Assembly (NCBI GenBank): GCA_029851415.1 | Contig: CM056743.1 | Span: 95,578,501 to 95,642,500, forward strand | Source of the DNA: Eretmocerus hayati | Lineage: Eukaryota; Arthropoda; Insecta; Hymenoptera; Aphelinidae | Reading direction: 5' to 3' | DNA length: 64,000 nucleotides | Part shown: positions 10,063 to 21,906 of the stretch, one piece after another | Numbering within the stretch: the first letter of the stretch is position 1 | Layout of the letters: each line of letters begins with the position of its first letter | Position numbers and translations under genes: made by a program | The notes under the pieces: generated by a model | Seen by the model: the letters and a program-made list of their open reading frames with translations, nothing else | Databases searched by the model: none | Told to the model about the DNA's origin: nothing

Positions 10063-12985
10063 ATTGCCGAGAACCAGAGGAATGAAGAGAAAATGGGAAA
10101 AAAGGCATGGGAGACCACAAAAAGCTCTTGTAGCTCAAAAAAGAAGCAATTTACGCAAATTTTGATGAGGAACAAAGTTATTGCATTTCTTAGTATAAAT
10201 TAGGCATTTTATCTGGTTTTCCAAAAAAAGCCATTTTTGGGGGGTTTTGGCCACTCTTGAGGCTTTTTCAGCCGGATTCCAAAATTTCGACTGCGGCAAT
10301 CGAAAGAACAGAAAATTTCACGTCAAAATATGTATTTCAAATTTTTTTCACATCCACCCTGATTGCCGAGAACCAGAGGAATGAAGAAAAAATGGGAAAA
10401 AAGGCATGGGAGACCACAAAAAGCTCTTGTAGCTCAAAAAAGAAGCAATTTACGCAAATTTTGATGAGGAACAAAGTTATTGCATTTCTTAGTATAAATT
10501 AGGCATTTTATCTGGTTTTCCAAAAAAAGCCATTTTTGGGGGGTTTTGGCCACTCTTGAGGCTTTTTCAGCCGGATTCCAAAATTTCGACTGCGGCAATC
10601 GAAAGAACAGAAAATTTTACGTCAAAATATGTATTTCAAATTTTTTTCACATCCACCCTGATTGCCGAGAACCAGAGGAATGAAGAAAAAATGGGAAAAA
10701 AGGCATGGGAGACCACAAAAAGCTCTTGTAGCTCAAAAAAGAAGCAATTTACGCAAATTTTGATGAGGAACAAAGTTATTGCATTTCTTAGTATAAATTA
10801 GGCATTTTATCTGGTTTTCCAAAAAAAGCCATTTTTGGGGGGTTTTGGCCACTCTTGAGGCTTTTTCAGCCGGATTCCAAAATTTCGACTGCGGCAATCG
10901 AAAGAACAGAAAATTTCACGTCAAAATATGTATTTCAAATTTTTTTCACATCCACCCTGATTGCCGAGAACCAGAGGAATGAAGAAAAAATGGGAAAAAA
11001 GGCATGGGAGACCACAAAAAGCTCTTGTAGCTCAAAAAAGAAGCAATTTACGCAAATTTTGATGAGGAACAAAGTTATTGCATTTCTTAGTATAAATTAG
11101 GCATTTTATCTGGTTTTCCAAAAAAAGCCATTTTTGGGGGGTTTTGGCCACTCTTGAGGCTTTTTCAGCCGGATTCCAAAATTTCGACTGCGGCAATCGA
11201 AAGAACAGAAAATTTTACGTCAAAATATGTATTTCAAATTTTTTTCACATCCACCCTGATTGCCGAGAACCAGAGGAATGAAGAAAAAATGGGAAAAAAG
11301 GCACGGGAGACCACAAAAAGCTCTTGTAGCTCAAAAAAGAAGCAATTTACGCAAATTTTGATGAGGAACAAAGTTATTGCATTTCTTAGTATAAATTAGG
11401 CATTTTATCTGGTTTTTCAAAAAAAGCCATTTTTGGGGGGTTTTGGCCACTCTTGAGGCTTTTTCAGCCGGATTCCAAAATTTCGACTGCGGCAATCGAA
11501 AGAACAGAAAATTTCACGTCAGAATATGTATTTCAAATTTTTTTCACATCCACCCTGATTGCCGAGAACCAGAGGAATGAAGAAAAAATGGGAAAAAAGG
11601 CATGGGAGACCACAAAAAGCTCTTGTAGCTCAAAAAAGAAGCAATTTACGCAAATTTTGATGAGGAACAAAGTTATTGCATTTCTTAGTATAAATTAGGC
11701 ATTTTATCTGGTTTTCCAAAAAAAGCCATTTTTGGGGGGTTTTGGCCACTCTTGAGGCTTTTTCAGCCGGATTCCAAAATTTCGACTGCGGCAATCGAAA
11801 GAACAGAAAATTTCACGTCAAAATATGTATTTCAAATTTTTTTCACATCCACCCTGATTGCCGAGAACCAGAGGAATGAAGAAAAAATGGGAAAAAAGGC
11901 ATGGGAGACCACAAAAAGCTCTTGTAGCTCAAAAAAGAAGCAATTTACGCAAATTTTGATGAGGAACAAAGTTATTGCATTTCTTAGTATAAATTAGGCA
12001 TTTTATCTGGTTTTCCAAAAAAAGCCATTTTTGGGGGGTTTTGGCCACTCTTGAGGCTTTTTCAGCCGGATTCCAAAATTTCGACTGCGGCAATCGAAAG
12101 AACAGAAAATTTTACGTCAAAATATGTATTTCAAATTTTTTTCACATCCACCCTGATTGCCGAGAACCAGAGGAATGAAGAAAAAATGGGAAAAAAGGCA
12201 TGGGAGACCACAAAAAGCTCTTGTAGCTCAAAAAAGAAGCAATTTACGCAAATTTTGATGAGGAACAAAGTTATTGCATTTCTTAGTATAAATTAGGCAT
12301 TTTATCTGGTTTTCCAAAAAAAGCCATTTTTGGGGGGTTTTGGCCACTCTTGAGGCTTTTTCAGCCGGATTCCAAAATTTCGACTGCGGCAATCGAAAGA
12401 ACAGAAAATTTCACGTCAAAATATGTATTTCAAATTTTTTTCACATCCACCCTGATTGCCGAGAACCAGAGGAATGAAGAAAAAATGGGAAAAAAGGCAT
12501 GGGAGACCACAAAAAGCTCTTGTAGCTCAAAAAAGAAGCAATTTACGCAAATTTTGATGAGGAACAAAGTTATTGCATTTCTTAGTATAAATTAGGCATT
12601 TTATCTGGTTTTCCAAAAAAAGCCATTTTTGGGGGGTTTTGGCCACTCTTGAGGCTTTTTCAGCCGGATTCCAAAATTTCGACTGCGGCAATCGAAAGAA
12701 CAGAAAATTTTACGTCAAAATATGTATTTCAAATTTTTTTCACATCCACCCTGATTGCCGAGAACCAGAGGAATGAAGAAAAAATGGGAAAAAAGGCACG
12801 GGAGACCACAAAAAGCTCTTGTAGCTCAAAAAAGAAGCAATTTACGCAAATTTTGATGAGGAACAAAGTTATTGCATTTCTTAGTATAAATTAGGCATTT
12901 TATCTGGTTTTTCAAAAAAAGCCATTTTTGGGGGGTTTTGGCCACTCTTGAGGCTTTTTCAGCCGGATTCCAAAATTTCGACTGC
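8919..12985 (+). repeat. 299-bp satellite array, plus orientation (about 13.5 units)
   Basis: Near-identical units with the same landmark at 9062, 9360, 9659, 9958, 10257 and so on to 12649, 12948. The period is 299 bp except one 298-bp unit where CTTTTTCAGCC has lost its C (about 9372). Shared variants define a 5-unit higher-order repeat from 9958. The 81-codon frame in each unit is a by-product of repetition, since 299 is not a multiple of three. Confidence 0.97.
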
Positions 12986-13048
12986 GGGAACCGAAAGAGC
13001 AAAAAATTTTACATTGAAATGGGTTTCTCAACATTTTCCTTCCAACAT

Positions 13049-14193
13049 CAGGGTGGATGTGAAAAAAATTTGAAATACATATTTTGACGTGAAATTTTCT
13101 GTTCTTTCGATTGCCGCAGTCGAAATTTTGGAATCCGGCTGAAAAAGCCTCAAGAGTGGCCAAAACCCCCCAAAAATGGCTTTTTTTGGAAAACCAGATA
13201 AAATGCGTAATTTATACTAAGAAATGCAATAACTTTGTTCCTCATCAAAATTTGCGTAAATTGCTTCTTTTTTGAGCTACAAGAGCTTTTTGTGGTCTCC
13301 CATGCCTTTTTTCCCATTTTTTCTTCATTCCTCTGGTTCTCGGCAATCAGGGTGGATGTGAAAAAAATTTGAAATACATATTTTGACGTAAAATTTTCTG
13401 TTCTTTCGATTGCCGCAGTCGAAATTTTGGAATCCGGCTGAAAAAGCCTCAAGAGTGGCCAAAACCCCCCAAAAATGGCTTTTCTTGGAAAACCAGATAA
13501 AATGCCTAATTTATACTAAGAAATGCAATAACTTTGTTCCTCATCAAAATTTGCGTAAATTGCTTCTTTTTTGAGCTACAAGAGCTTTTTGTGGTCTCCC
13601 ATGCCTTTTTTCCCATTTTTTCTTCATTCCTCTGGTTCTCGGCAATCAGGGTGGATGCGAAAAAAATTTGAAATACATATTTTGACGTAAAATTTTCTGT
13701 TCTTTCGATTGCCGCAGTCGAAATTTTGGAATCCGGCTGAAAAAGCCTCAAGAGTGGCCAAAACCCCCCAAAAATGGCTTTTTTTGGAAAACCAGATAAA
13801 ATGCCTAATTTATACTAAGAAATGCAATAACTTTGTTCCTCATCAAAATTTGCGTAAATTGCTTCTTTTTTGAGCTACAAGAGCTTTTTGTGGTCTCCCA
13901 TGCCTTTTTTCCCATTTTTTCTTCATTCCTCTGGTTCTCGGCAATCAGGGTGGATGTGAAAAAAATTTGAAATACATATTTTGACGTAAAATTTTCTGTT
14001 CTTTCGATTGCCGCAGTCGAAATTTTGGAATCCGGCTGAAAAAGCCTCAAGAGTGGCCAAAACCCCCCAAAAATGGCTTTTTTTGGAAAACCAGATAAAA
14101 TGCCTAATTTATACTAAGAAATGCAATAACTTTGTTCCTCATCAAAATTTGCGTAAATTGCTTCTTTTTTGAGCTACAAGAGCTTTTTGTGGT
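13049..14193 (-). repeat. 299-bp satellite array, minus orientation (about 4 units)
   Basis: Reverse-complement units of the 8919-12985 array, in mirror register with it about the centre of the element. Single-unit variants occur here (GCGTAAT at 13204, TTTTCTTGG at about 13482, GATGCGAAA at about 13656). A 63-bp divergent spacer at 12986-13048 separates the two orientations. Confidence 0.95.
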
Positions 14194-15777
14194 CTCCCAA
14201 GCGTTTTTTAGGTTTTCGCTTCTTTTTTCGAGTTCACGTCACACTGGGTCAATTTAGAGAAAATTTTTCGAATACATATTTCGACGTAAAATTTTCCGCT
14301 CTTTCGATTGCCGCAATGTGCATTCCGAAATTCGGGCGGAAAAGCCTCCAAAATGAGAAAAAACCAAAAAAATCGGCTTTTTCAGGAAAATCAACCATAC
14401 CATCGATTTTGTATTGAAAAATGAAACAATTTTGTTCCCCATGAAAATTTGCTCAAATTGCTTCCCCTCTGAGTTAAACCCTTAATACTGTTGTTTTTGC
14501 AGTATTTTTGCGGTTTTTCGCTAGCCATGGGCGTATGAGTTGGAGAGGCTCTTCGAGGGAAAAGGATTCGGATTCTGCATGTCAAAAGCTACAATTTCCC
14601 CCCTTGAAACATTCCGAAATCGCACGTTTTCAGAGTAATAAAAATTGTTTGAGCAGACGTGAAATGTTTACTAATGTGCGGCATATATACAATCATTCGT
14701 ATCCAACGAACCTCATGGTATCTAATGAGTACCATTTTCATCACGCATGAGTTACCATGTGGTACCCATGGAGTACTCATTTCTGGACCTATTCCGTTCT
14801 GAGAGTTTTCATCGATTGGGATCTTGTTTGGGGTGATCGCCAAAGTTACGTGAGAGATTTTCAAGATGTAGGAACGGCATTTATACAATCATTCGTATTC
14901 AACGAACCTCATAGTGTCCAATGAGTACCATTTTCATCACGCATGAGTCACCATGAAGTACCCATGGAGTACTCATCCGTGGCTGAATTCTGTTCTGAAG
15001 GTTTACATTGATTGGAGTCTCGTTTGGGGTGATCCTCAAAGTTACTTGGGGAATCATCAAGATGTAGGAACGGCATATATACAATCATTCGTATTCAACG
15101 AACTTCATGGTGTCTCATGAGTACCGTTTTCATCACGCATGAGTTACTATGAAGTACCAATGGAGTACTCAATCCTGGCTAAATTCTATTCTGAGGGGTT
15201 ATACTGATTGATATCTCGTTTGGGGTGATCCTCAGAGTTACGTGGAAAATCATCAAGATGTAGGAACGGCATACATACAATCACTCGTATTCTACGAACC
15301 TCATGGTGTCTCATGAGTACCTTCCTGATCACGCATGAGTTACCATGAAGTACCCATAGAGTACTCGGTTTTGGATGAATTTAGTTGTAGGGGTTCTCAT
15401 CGACGGGGACCCTATTCGGGACTATCCCCGAGAGCACCTGAAGAATTCCCAAGTCATAGGGGCAGTTTATTCCTCTACATGCAGGTCCATAGTATCTCAT
15501 AAGTTCCTCTTCAGTACCCATTCGACCACCGATGAGATACCATAGCGTACTCATGGGGTTCTAACCTTATGCATAAATCTTATCTGAGCTCCTCCTAGAC
15601 ATGTGATTATGATGAATATCATGCCCCATCCCACCCCCAGTCTCCCGGAACAATGGATACAACATTCCATTCCACGTGCGTACCCATGGTGACTCCATAG
15701 TACCTCACAAGTATATCCTGATCACGCATGAGATACCATGGGGTCTGCATGGGGAACTCACGAGTAATTTTTACCAG

Positions 15778-15985
15778 GGCACTTTCGATTTAGGTGGCCC
15801 ACTTTCGATCTAGGTGGCCCACTTTCGATACAGGTGGCTCACTCACGATACAGGTGGCCCACTTCCGATCCAGGTGGCCCACTTTCGATACAGGTGGCCC
15901 TCTTTCGATCCAGGTGGCCCATTTTCGATCCAGGTGGCTCACTTACGATACAGGTGGCCCACTTTCGATCCAGGTGACCCACTAT
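15778..15985 (+). repeat. 20-bp minisatellite, about 10 copies
   Basis: The unit GTGGCCCACTTTCGATCCAG recurs every 20 bp (15794, 15814, 15834 and on) with small changes. Because 20 is not a multiple of three, it gives similar peptides in several frames; these are not genes. Confidence 0.95.
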
Positions 15986-18900
15986 TGACGCACTACTTGG
16001 GACTTAGAAATCGGGTTATCAAATGGATCCCAGTGCACTGCACGAACGATTCTAGAATACCAGAGCCAAAAATTCATCACGTGACACCCAGTGCGCAGGG
16101 AAAAACATTCCCGAACGGTGTATATCATCGTCCATAACCCTGTGTATTAGCTGATTCAATCAGTGAAAATCCGTTCACGTTAGCTGACGAAATCAGCTAT
16201 CAATGGCTGATTTTCAGCTACCCTAGCTGATTCGCGCTGAGAGTAGATGACAGTGAAGCTTACTCAGCGCATTTAGCCACTATTATGAACTTACACACGA
16301 AATCAACTCCAAAATCGCAGAAAATTTCTTCTCAAACCTCGGCTTAGAGATCGCGCTTTACCAAAAGCCATCAATATTATCAGAGTCTTTTATCACGTAA
16401 AATACCGGCCAAAAGGTGGTACTAGACGACTGTAAAATCTGCTCTAGCTTTTTCAAGAACTTGCAGTGTGCTTTCTCATCCCCCAAGCACGCACAATTTT
16501 ATGATCAACCCAGATAGCCAGATACTCCTTTCTTGGCGAAAAACATGGAGCCTTTTCTTTTAATTATATTTTAACGCCCCAAATAATAAGTACATGAGCT
16601 TGCAAACTCACATTCTAAAACTGCCCCCGGCCCGTGAGAGCGAACGGGTGAGCCTCGTGGACCGCCGAGACTCGCCAGAGCTACTCGCGGCGAGACCCCT
16701 GCGCCTTGCGGCGATGCGAAGATTACGTCTCACTTCGCATTCACTCCAAAAAAAAGCAACAGATGGGGAACAAGTTGTCCTCGAGGTGGGTCGGAGGCTT
16801 TGCACTGATCTTGACGATTTTCACTATTCCTCGCATCCAAACACACTCTCTTTCCGCCGCGATTTGTGTATAACACCGAAGCACACGAAGGCTCGAGTCA
16901 GCTGATGGGCCGACGTCGCCTCAACACCTGATGCATGCTGCAGGGGGCGCGTCGTCGGCGGCGTCGAGGCGACGAGCCATGCATATAGGAGGCGCTCCTG
17001 CGAATAGCAGTCGACACGCGAGGCTTCAATGACACACCAAAGTATCCCAGCTAGTGATGAATGTTGAACTTTGCCAAAAAAAAAAACGATGCCTCATTTG
17101 TCTGAGGAGTGTTGCTCCCCGAGAATAGCCCATCCGCATTTTCCATTTTCCACGGTGACCCGGGCGGTACTCACCACCGAAATTGCGAGCTGAAGCTGGA
17201 ATATCGGACGACGGAAATCTCGGCACTCAACACGGGAACACCTGTTGCAGAGTAAGTTTAACCCTTCTAAGTTATTTGACGCGAAATCAGCTTAGTCATT
17301 CTGAGAGAGGCGACACTCAGTTTTTTCCCTCGACAAAGTTCTCTAACGCTTGTATATATACTTCCCCATGGTCGTTAAAACTCCCCTTGACAGCTCAAAG
17401 CTCTTGCATTTTCAACACTTTCAATTTATCAACGCTATAAAATACTTATTATAGTGTCAATACTCTCCAAATGAGGGACCAAAGGATCTCCAAAGATGGA
17501 CAATTATTGTGTGCAATTGGATGCAAACGTGCATGGAAATCTCTTCCCAATACTCAAGGAGCCAGATTTTGATGATCTAATACAAATTCTGCAAGGATGT
17601 ATTGATGGGACCATTGGCAGCTTGAACGGTACAAGTTAGGAGGCTGAAAAAATCCAATTCACCCATTTTATTAGACAACCCTGACAGTGTACTTTGTGCT
17701 CCTTGCATGATGACTCATCAAGGTATGTACAGCTGTTTTGCACTGCACTTTGGATAGGTATACATTCCTCAAAATCCAAAATGTCTATAACATCAGATCC
17801 ACACCTCGACATTTCTTTTACAGAGAGGATGATTCCTATCCAAAACTTTGAGTAGTAATGGAACCACATGCTCTACATGCCAAAAAAGTAACAAGTGCAG
17901 AATTCAAGTACATATGTGACTTTCCCCACGAGGAGCCATCCTTGTGGCCTGGATTTGATAGTCGCTGGCAAATGACCAAGTGCCAAAGACGATCAAGCAA
18001 ATTTGAAGAAACTCTTATTTGACATGGGGCTCATGGTCATCACTCATTTGGATTCAACTGAAGAGGTATTTAGTAGTCACTTTATTCATTGTCATTCTGT
18101 GCGGTTGAATACTCCCTTTGCTGTGTGCCTCTTTAATCTCATCCAACATTCTGCAACTTTTTTGCAAATATCTTGAGTCATGAGTCAACGGAAGGCTCAT
18201 CACCAATTTACATGCCTCTTATCATCTCCACAGGAAAGTGATGAAAAGGTCCAAGAAATTTCTCAAATGGCAGAACTAAGGATAGGTTCAGCACTTGTCA
18301 TACCTTCTAATCATGCAAGCGGCAACCTTGGAAGTCAGACAAAACATAAATATCACATGTAGAATTCTATTCCATTGGGTATAAAACAGTTGTCTGCACA
18401 GTTATAATCACTTTTGTCACTGTGCAAAAATAAGGAAATTTGTCGCCAAAACCCAAGGGCTTTGGATTCCAAACTTGCAGGTATTTGATAACATTTTATT
18501 TGCCATTACTTAATTTGGACCGTAACTTGTAAATTGGGTAACTTTTGATTTTGTTTCTTCGCTCTTCAAACAAAGTAAATTAGAATAGAAATGTTTTTCT
18601 AATACTTTAAATCAGATTTCAAATTGCATTAATTCCTTCAGAATGATTCATTATCTGAATATTTTATGAAAAATGCTGCAGCTTAACTTTCTACAGCTTG
18701 AATTAAAAATCCTCATAAGATATTCTCTTGTCCAGAAACTCAAACATTTTTCCCATCTTCTATTTTGACAATCATGGACGAAAGCCATGTCTTCAGCTGA
18801 CAGTATCAGAGGAATTTGTTGCCAAGCTTCCCTAAGCTCAAATTAATCTTGCCAATTATCAATTGAAGATGACAACTTCACATATGTTGATGGTCCCACA

Positions 18901-20325
18901 ACAATGAAACCAGTTTGCGATTAAACCTCTCCCCAACTTTACATTGACTTTTGATGAGCAGAATTCCTAGCTTTCAAATAGAATTCAACATTCTGGATGT
19001 AACACTTCATCTTACTAAATTTATACTTACAAGATTTGCATTTTTCAGGAGTTGTCTTGTGTATGGTTTAGCTACCTACAGTGAGTCGATAAGCTTCATG
19101 CTGCAAGGAACTGGGCCACTGGGTAACATTACAGATTTGGTGCTAGAAGTTTGCTCAGTGTTGTGTCCTAACCTCATTCTTTTTCACTTCTACCTCACAA
19201 GGAGTGATACCACTCTGGAGTCTTCTCGCAGTGTCACATATAATAAGCGTTTGGTTGGAACTGCTGGACATTTTCACACCTACTCAAGTGCTGTCAAACA
19301 CAGTTACGAGCGTACACATATTGGTCAGGATCATGATAGCTATGCTCTGTTGGCCCTCATCTTCATGTCCATGACACAACAATCATCCGTATCCGCCCCA
19401 CCACTATGCTCAATTGAATTGAGTATATTCACACTACCTCCTTCCACATCAAAATGTTCCAAAACAACTAGAACCTGTGAGTAATAAAATTTTCAAGAAA
19501 AAATCAATCAAGATTGCTCAATAACCTTAGGATACTATTTACTCCTTCGGTTTCCCACATCTTGTTTCATTGACTCCAATGCAGCATTTATGATTATTAG
19601 TCAGTACGCACAGGGGCTTTACAAGTGACTGGTGGACTAATCGATGTAAGAGAAAGACTTATCTTGATGATCGCTCTCTGCACTTGGCCATCTTCTCCCA
19701 CTTTCATTTTTCATCAGCTGCACTACCAACAAGTACATTCAGTGACTGTTCAATTGTTTATATTTCACTGACATCCTGGACGAAGGACTAAAACTGACAC
19801 CATCAGCATCATGCATCAATGATACAAAGTTGAGAGCGCCCAACAGGAAGAAGGGCTGCTGACCCCAGCAGCTGGGGCAAAGAGAGGAGGGCAGGCAGGG
19901 ACACTTGGTGCCGCTTCATTTTGAATACACAGTTACTTGCTGATGTGATATAAGCTCACAAATGTCTCAAAGAAATCTGAAGCTATGCTATATTACCTTT
20001 GTTTTTGGTTTTCAGCATAAGCAATGGCTCTTGAAAAGATTTTGGAAATTTACTGATCGTTTAAATTTTAGTGTTTTGAACAAACTCATCAGTATGTAAA
20101 AAACAAGATTGAAACCTCTCAGTCACCTGGTAGCTTCTCTCTACCTTCATCCACAGAAATGCGTTGGAATAATCTAAATCTCTGTGCAATTGGATGCAAG
20201 CAATAAACATGGACCCTCATAATTCATTTCATTTATAATGGTATATTGAATCAACTGAGACACACAATGTTTTCGTAACTATAAGCAGGAAACAGGTAAT
20301 TAGAAAAAGTCATAAAAGTAATAAC
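15986..20325. other. Noncoding DNA, unassigned
   Basis: No recognisable gene or domain. 16150-16245 is rich in AGCTGA/TCAGCT words. 16600-16990 is a more GC-rich patch. 17500-17590 and 20175-20215 share GTGCAATTGGATGCAA, hinting at a dispersed repeat. The longest frame (18951-19484, plus) has no recognisable motif and weak coding character. Confidence 0.45.
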
Positions 20326-20375
20326 TCATACATGACACTGTTTAGACATATTGAAAATATTGACCCGTTTGTTGC

Positions 20376-21906
20376 CTACTGAACATCTGCACAGAAGGTA
20401 CCTGCGGCGGATAATGCTGGTAACCAGCTGGGTAGATCGCTGGTCCTGGTTGTGGGTACTGTTGGCTGATGGTACACCGCAGGTGTTGTTGGATGATACA
20501 TTGGAGGTGGATGGTATATAGGTGGTTGAAGAACTTGGTACGCTGGAGCTCCTGGTTGAGGGCACATATAGCTCACCGAATTAAATAATGGACCTTTCTC
20601 GCTGGCCATTGTTCTACCTGTCTCTTCAGCCAACAGCTCCTTGAAGCGAGCTCTTTCTTTTTGATCTCTCAGAATTTCTGTCTTTTCTTCTCGCAGCAGC
20701 TTATTTTCCTATGAATAAGAGAATGGATATTTACCCCTAAATTTTCTAGAATGTTCAGAAGTGTTTCAGACCCCGCAGAGAGTTGGGAGTAAAGATTGAT
20801 TCTTACCTCTTGCAGCTTTTTTATTTGTTCGTTCATGCCATAAGGCTTTGGCTTCCTCTGAGAGCGTCTGCCTCGATTATTGTGCCGTGCAACCACATTT
20901 TGAGCCTGAAACAACGAGTCATGAGCTCAAGAACGACTTAGGCTGCATTTTCACGCTAGCGATTTTTCGCCGCGGCGAGCGATCTTCACCATTGGTGTGA
21001 GAGAGAACGACTGATACAACTTTCTCTCTCATACCGATGACGAAGATCGCTCGCCGCGGCGAAAAATCGCTAGCGTGAAAATGCAGCCTTAGGCTGCATT
21101 TTCATGCTAGCGATTTTTCGCCGCGGCGAGCGTGAAAATGCAGCCTTAGTAATTTCCATTCTCGTTATTGTTATATAATCTTGAAGCAAAAGTGTTATTC
21201 GTTTCTGAGACGATGTTAATTTTGCTCATTTTATGAATACATCAAGCAACGAAGCAAATGTCAAACATGATCCCTAGGAAAGATAATGAGAGTTTCGAAG
21301 ATAACAGTTGCACAGATAAGTATGAGCCATTTGAACGCAGTGAACAAGATTCGACGAGCGAGTCCGATTCTATTTCTTTGTTCCAATCACGCACAATTCT
21401 CGCAAAGTATTTTTCACACATTTTGTAGAAAGATTTGAAAAAACTCCTCAGGTCACGTGTAGTGAAAAAAATCCGTTACCATCTCCATGACTCAGAAATT
21501 TACAGAACGTTCTGAATCGCAAGATGTTCAACATTGCTCACCGGTAGTCGGGCTTGCACGGCGGGTACAGGGTCAGCGACGGGTGGTTGTTGACCGAGAG
21601 CTGCCACATTTTCAGCTAGCCCGGCTGGGTTTGCGGGCGGGTTCACTTCGGGCGGATTGCCGGGTCGTGCTGGGATGTCCTGAGCAGCTGGCTCTTCTTC
21701 GAAGATCTCGTTAATCTCGACCCCGCGAGCCACGGGAGCCGGCAACTCCAAGATTCTGGGACGTCCGCGGCCCGGTCTACCACCTCTCGCGCCTCTCCAG
21801 CCTCCTGAAAAAAGGATGCACTTTTGAGATAATGATCGTATGTCGACTGTAATGCAGCCAAATTAAAGATTGCGAAGTACCCACTATTATTACTACCTCG
21901 TGCCAT
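20376..21906 (-). CDS. Four-exon gene: AT-hook/RG-rich, coiled-coil, Pro/Tyr-rich protein
   Basis: Coding exons on the minus strand are 21897-21906, 21542-21804, 20807-20905 and 20376-20708. All introns start GT (GTAGTA, GTGAGC, GTAAGA) and end AG (TTTTTTCAG, GTTGTTTCAG, TTATTCATAG). Lengths 10+263+99+333 nt keep one frame, giving 234 residues from ATG to TAG. The product starts with an RG-rich segment containing an AT-hook core (RGRPR, about residues 16-20), which in other proteins binds the minor groove of AT-rich DNA. It continues through an acidic/Pro-rich region and a basic patch (GRRSQRKPKP), then a coiled coil (EQIKKLQEENKLLREEK, across the exon 3/4 junction). It ends in a Pro/Tyr/His-rich tail with YHPPPMYHP. 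I do not recognise the family; a nuclear DNA- or RNA-binding role is inference. Two MITEs lie in intron 2. Confidence 0.78.
20941..21088. mobile_element. 148-bp foldback MITE (PIF/Harbinger-like)
   Basis: Flanked by TTA on both sides (20938-20940, 21089-21091). The ends GGCTGCATTTTCACGCTAGC and its reverse complement continue through CGCCGCGGCGAGCGATCTTC, leaving a short imperfect centre. A 3-bp TTA/TAA duplication and GGCTGC-type ends fit the PIF/Harbinger group. Confidence 0.88.
21092..21145. mobile_element. 54-bp miniature copy of the adjacent MITE
   Basis: Same ends as 20941-21088 with almost all the middle removed. It shares the TTA at 21089-21091 and is followed by a third TTA at 21146-21148. 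Two elements thus sit end to end with three TTA copies. Confidence 0.85.

Larger units (their letters stand above)
8434..14678. mobile_element. 6,245-bp foldback DNA element with satellite core
   Basis: The left end CACATTAGTAAACATTTCAC is the exact reverse complement of the right end. The flanks carry the 5-bp direct duplication CGGCA (8429-8433 and 14679-14683). The arms include a unique terminal part of about 485 bp and then a 299-bp satellite in opposite orientations, meeting at 12986-13048. No transposase is encoded. CACA-type ends with a GC-rich 5-bp target duplication recall Transib/RAG-like transposons (CACWATG ends, CGNCG-like targets), but the match is partial. Confidence 0.92.
8150..15770 (+). 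repeat. 196-bp tandem repeat array, interrupted
   Basis: GATGTAG landmarks occur at 8223, 8419, 14865, 15061 and 15257. Spacing is exactly 196 bp on both sides of the 8434-14678 insertion, and also 196 bp across it once the insertion and one 5-bp duplication are removed. The unit includes ACGAACCTCATGGTGTCTCA and CGCATGAGTTACCATG. Two more diverged copies run to about 15770. Confidence 0.92.

Noticed and set aside
8919..12985. CRISPR array
   Set aside because: Repeats are directly adjacent 299-bp satellite units without spacers, in eukaryotic DNA.
9062..14050. Repeated 81-codon ORFs as a tandem gene family
   Set aside because: They arise because the 299-bp satellite unit is repeated. The unit is not a multiple of three, the frame does not start with ATG, and there is no domain or splice context.
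15794..16137. Repetitive peptides in two frames
   Set aside because: 20-bp minisatellite translated in shifting frames, not a gene.
18951..19484. 177-codon ORF as a gene
   Set aside because: No recognisable motif, composition like the noncoding surroundings, and no splice or promoter support.
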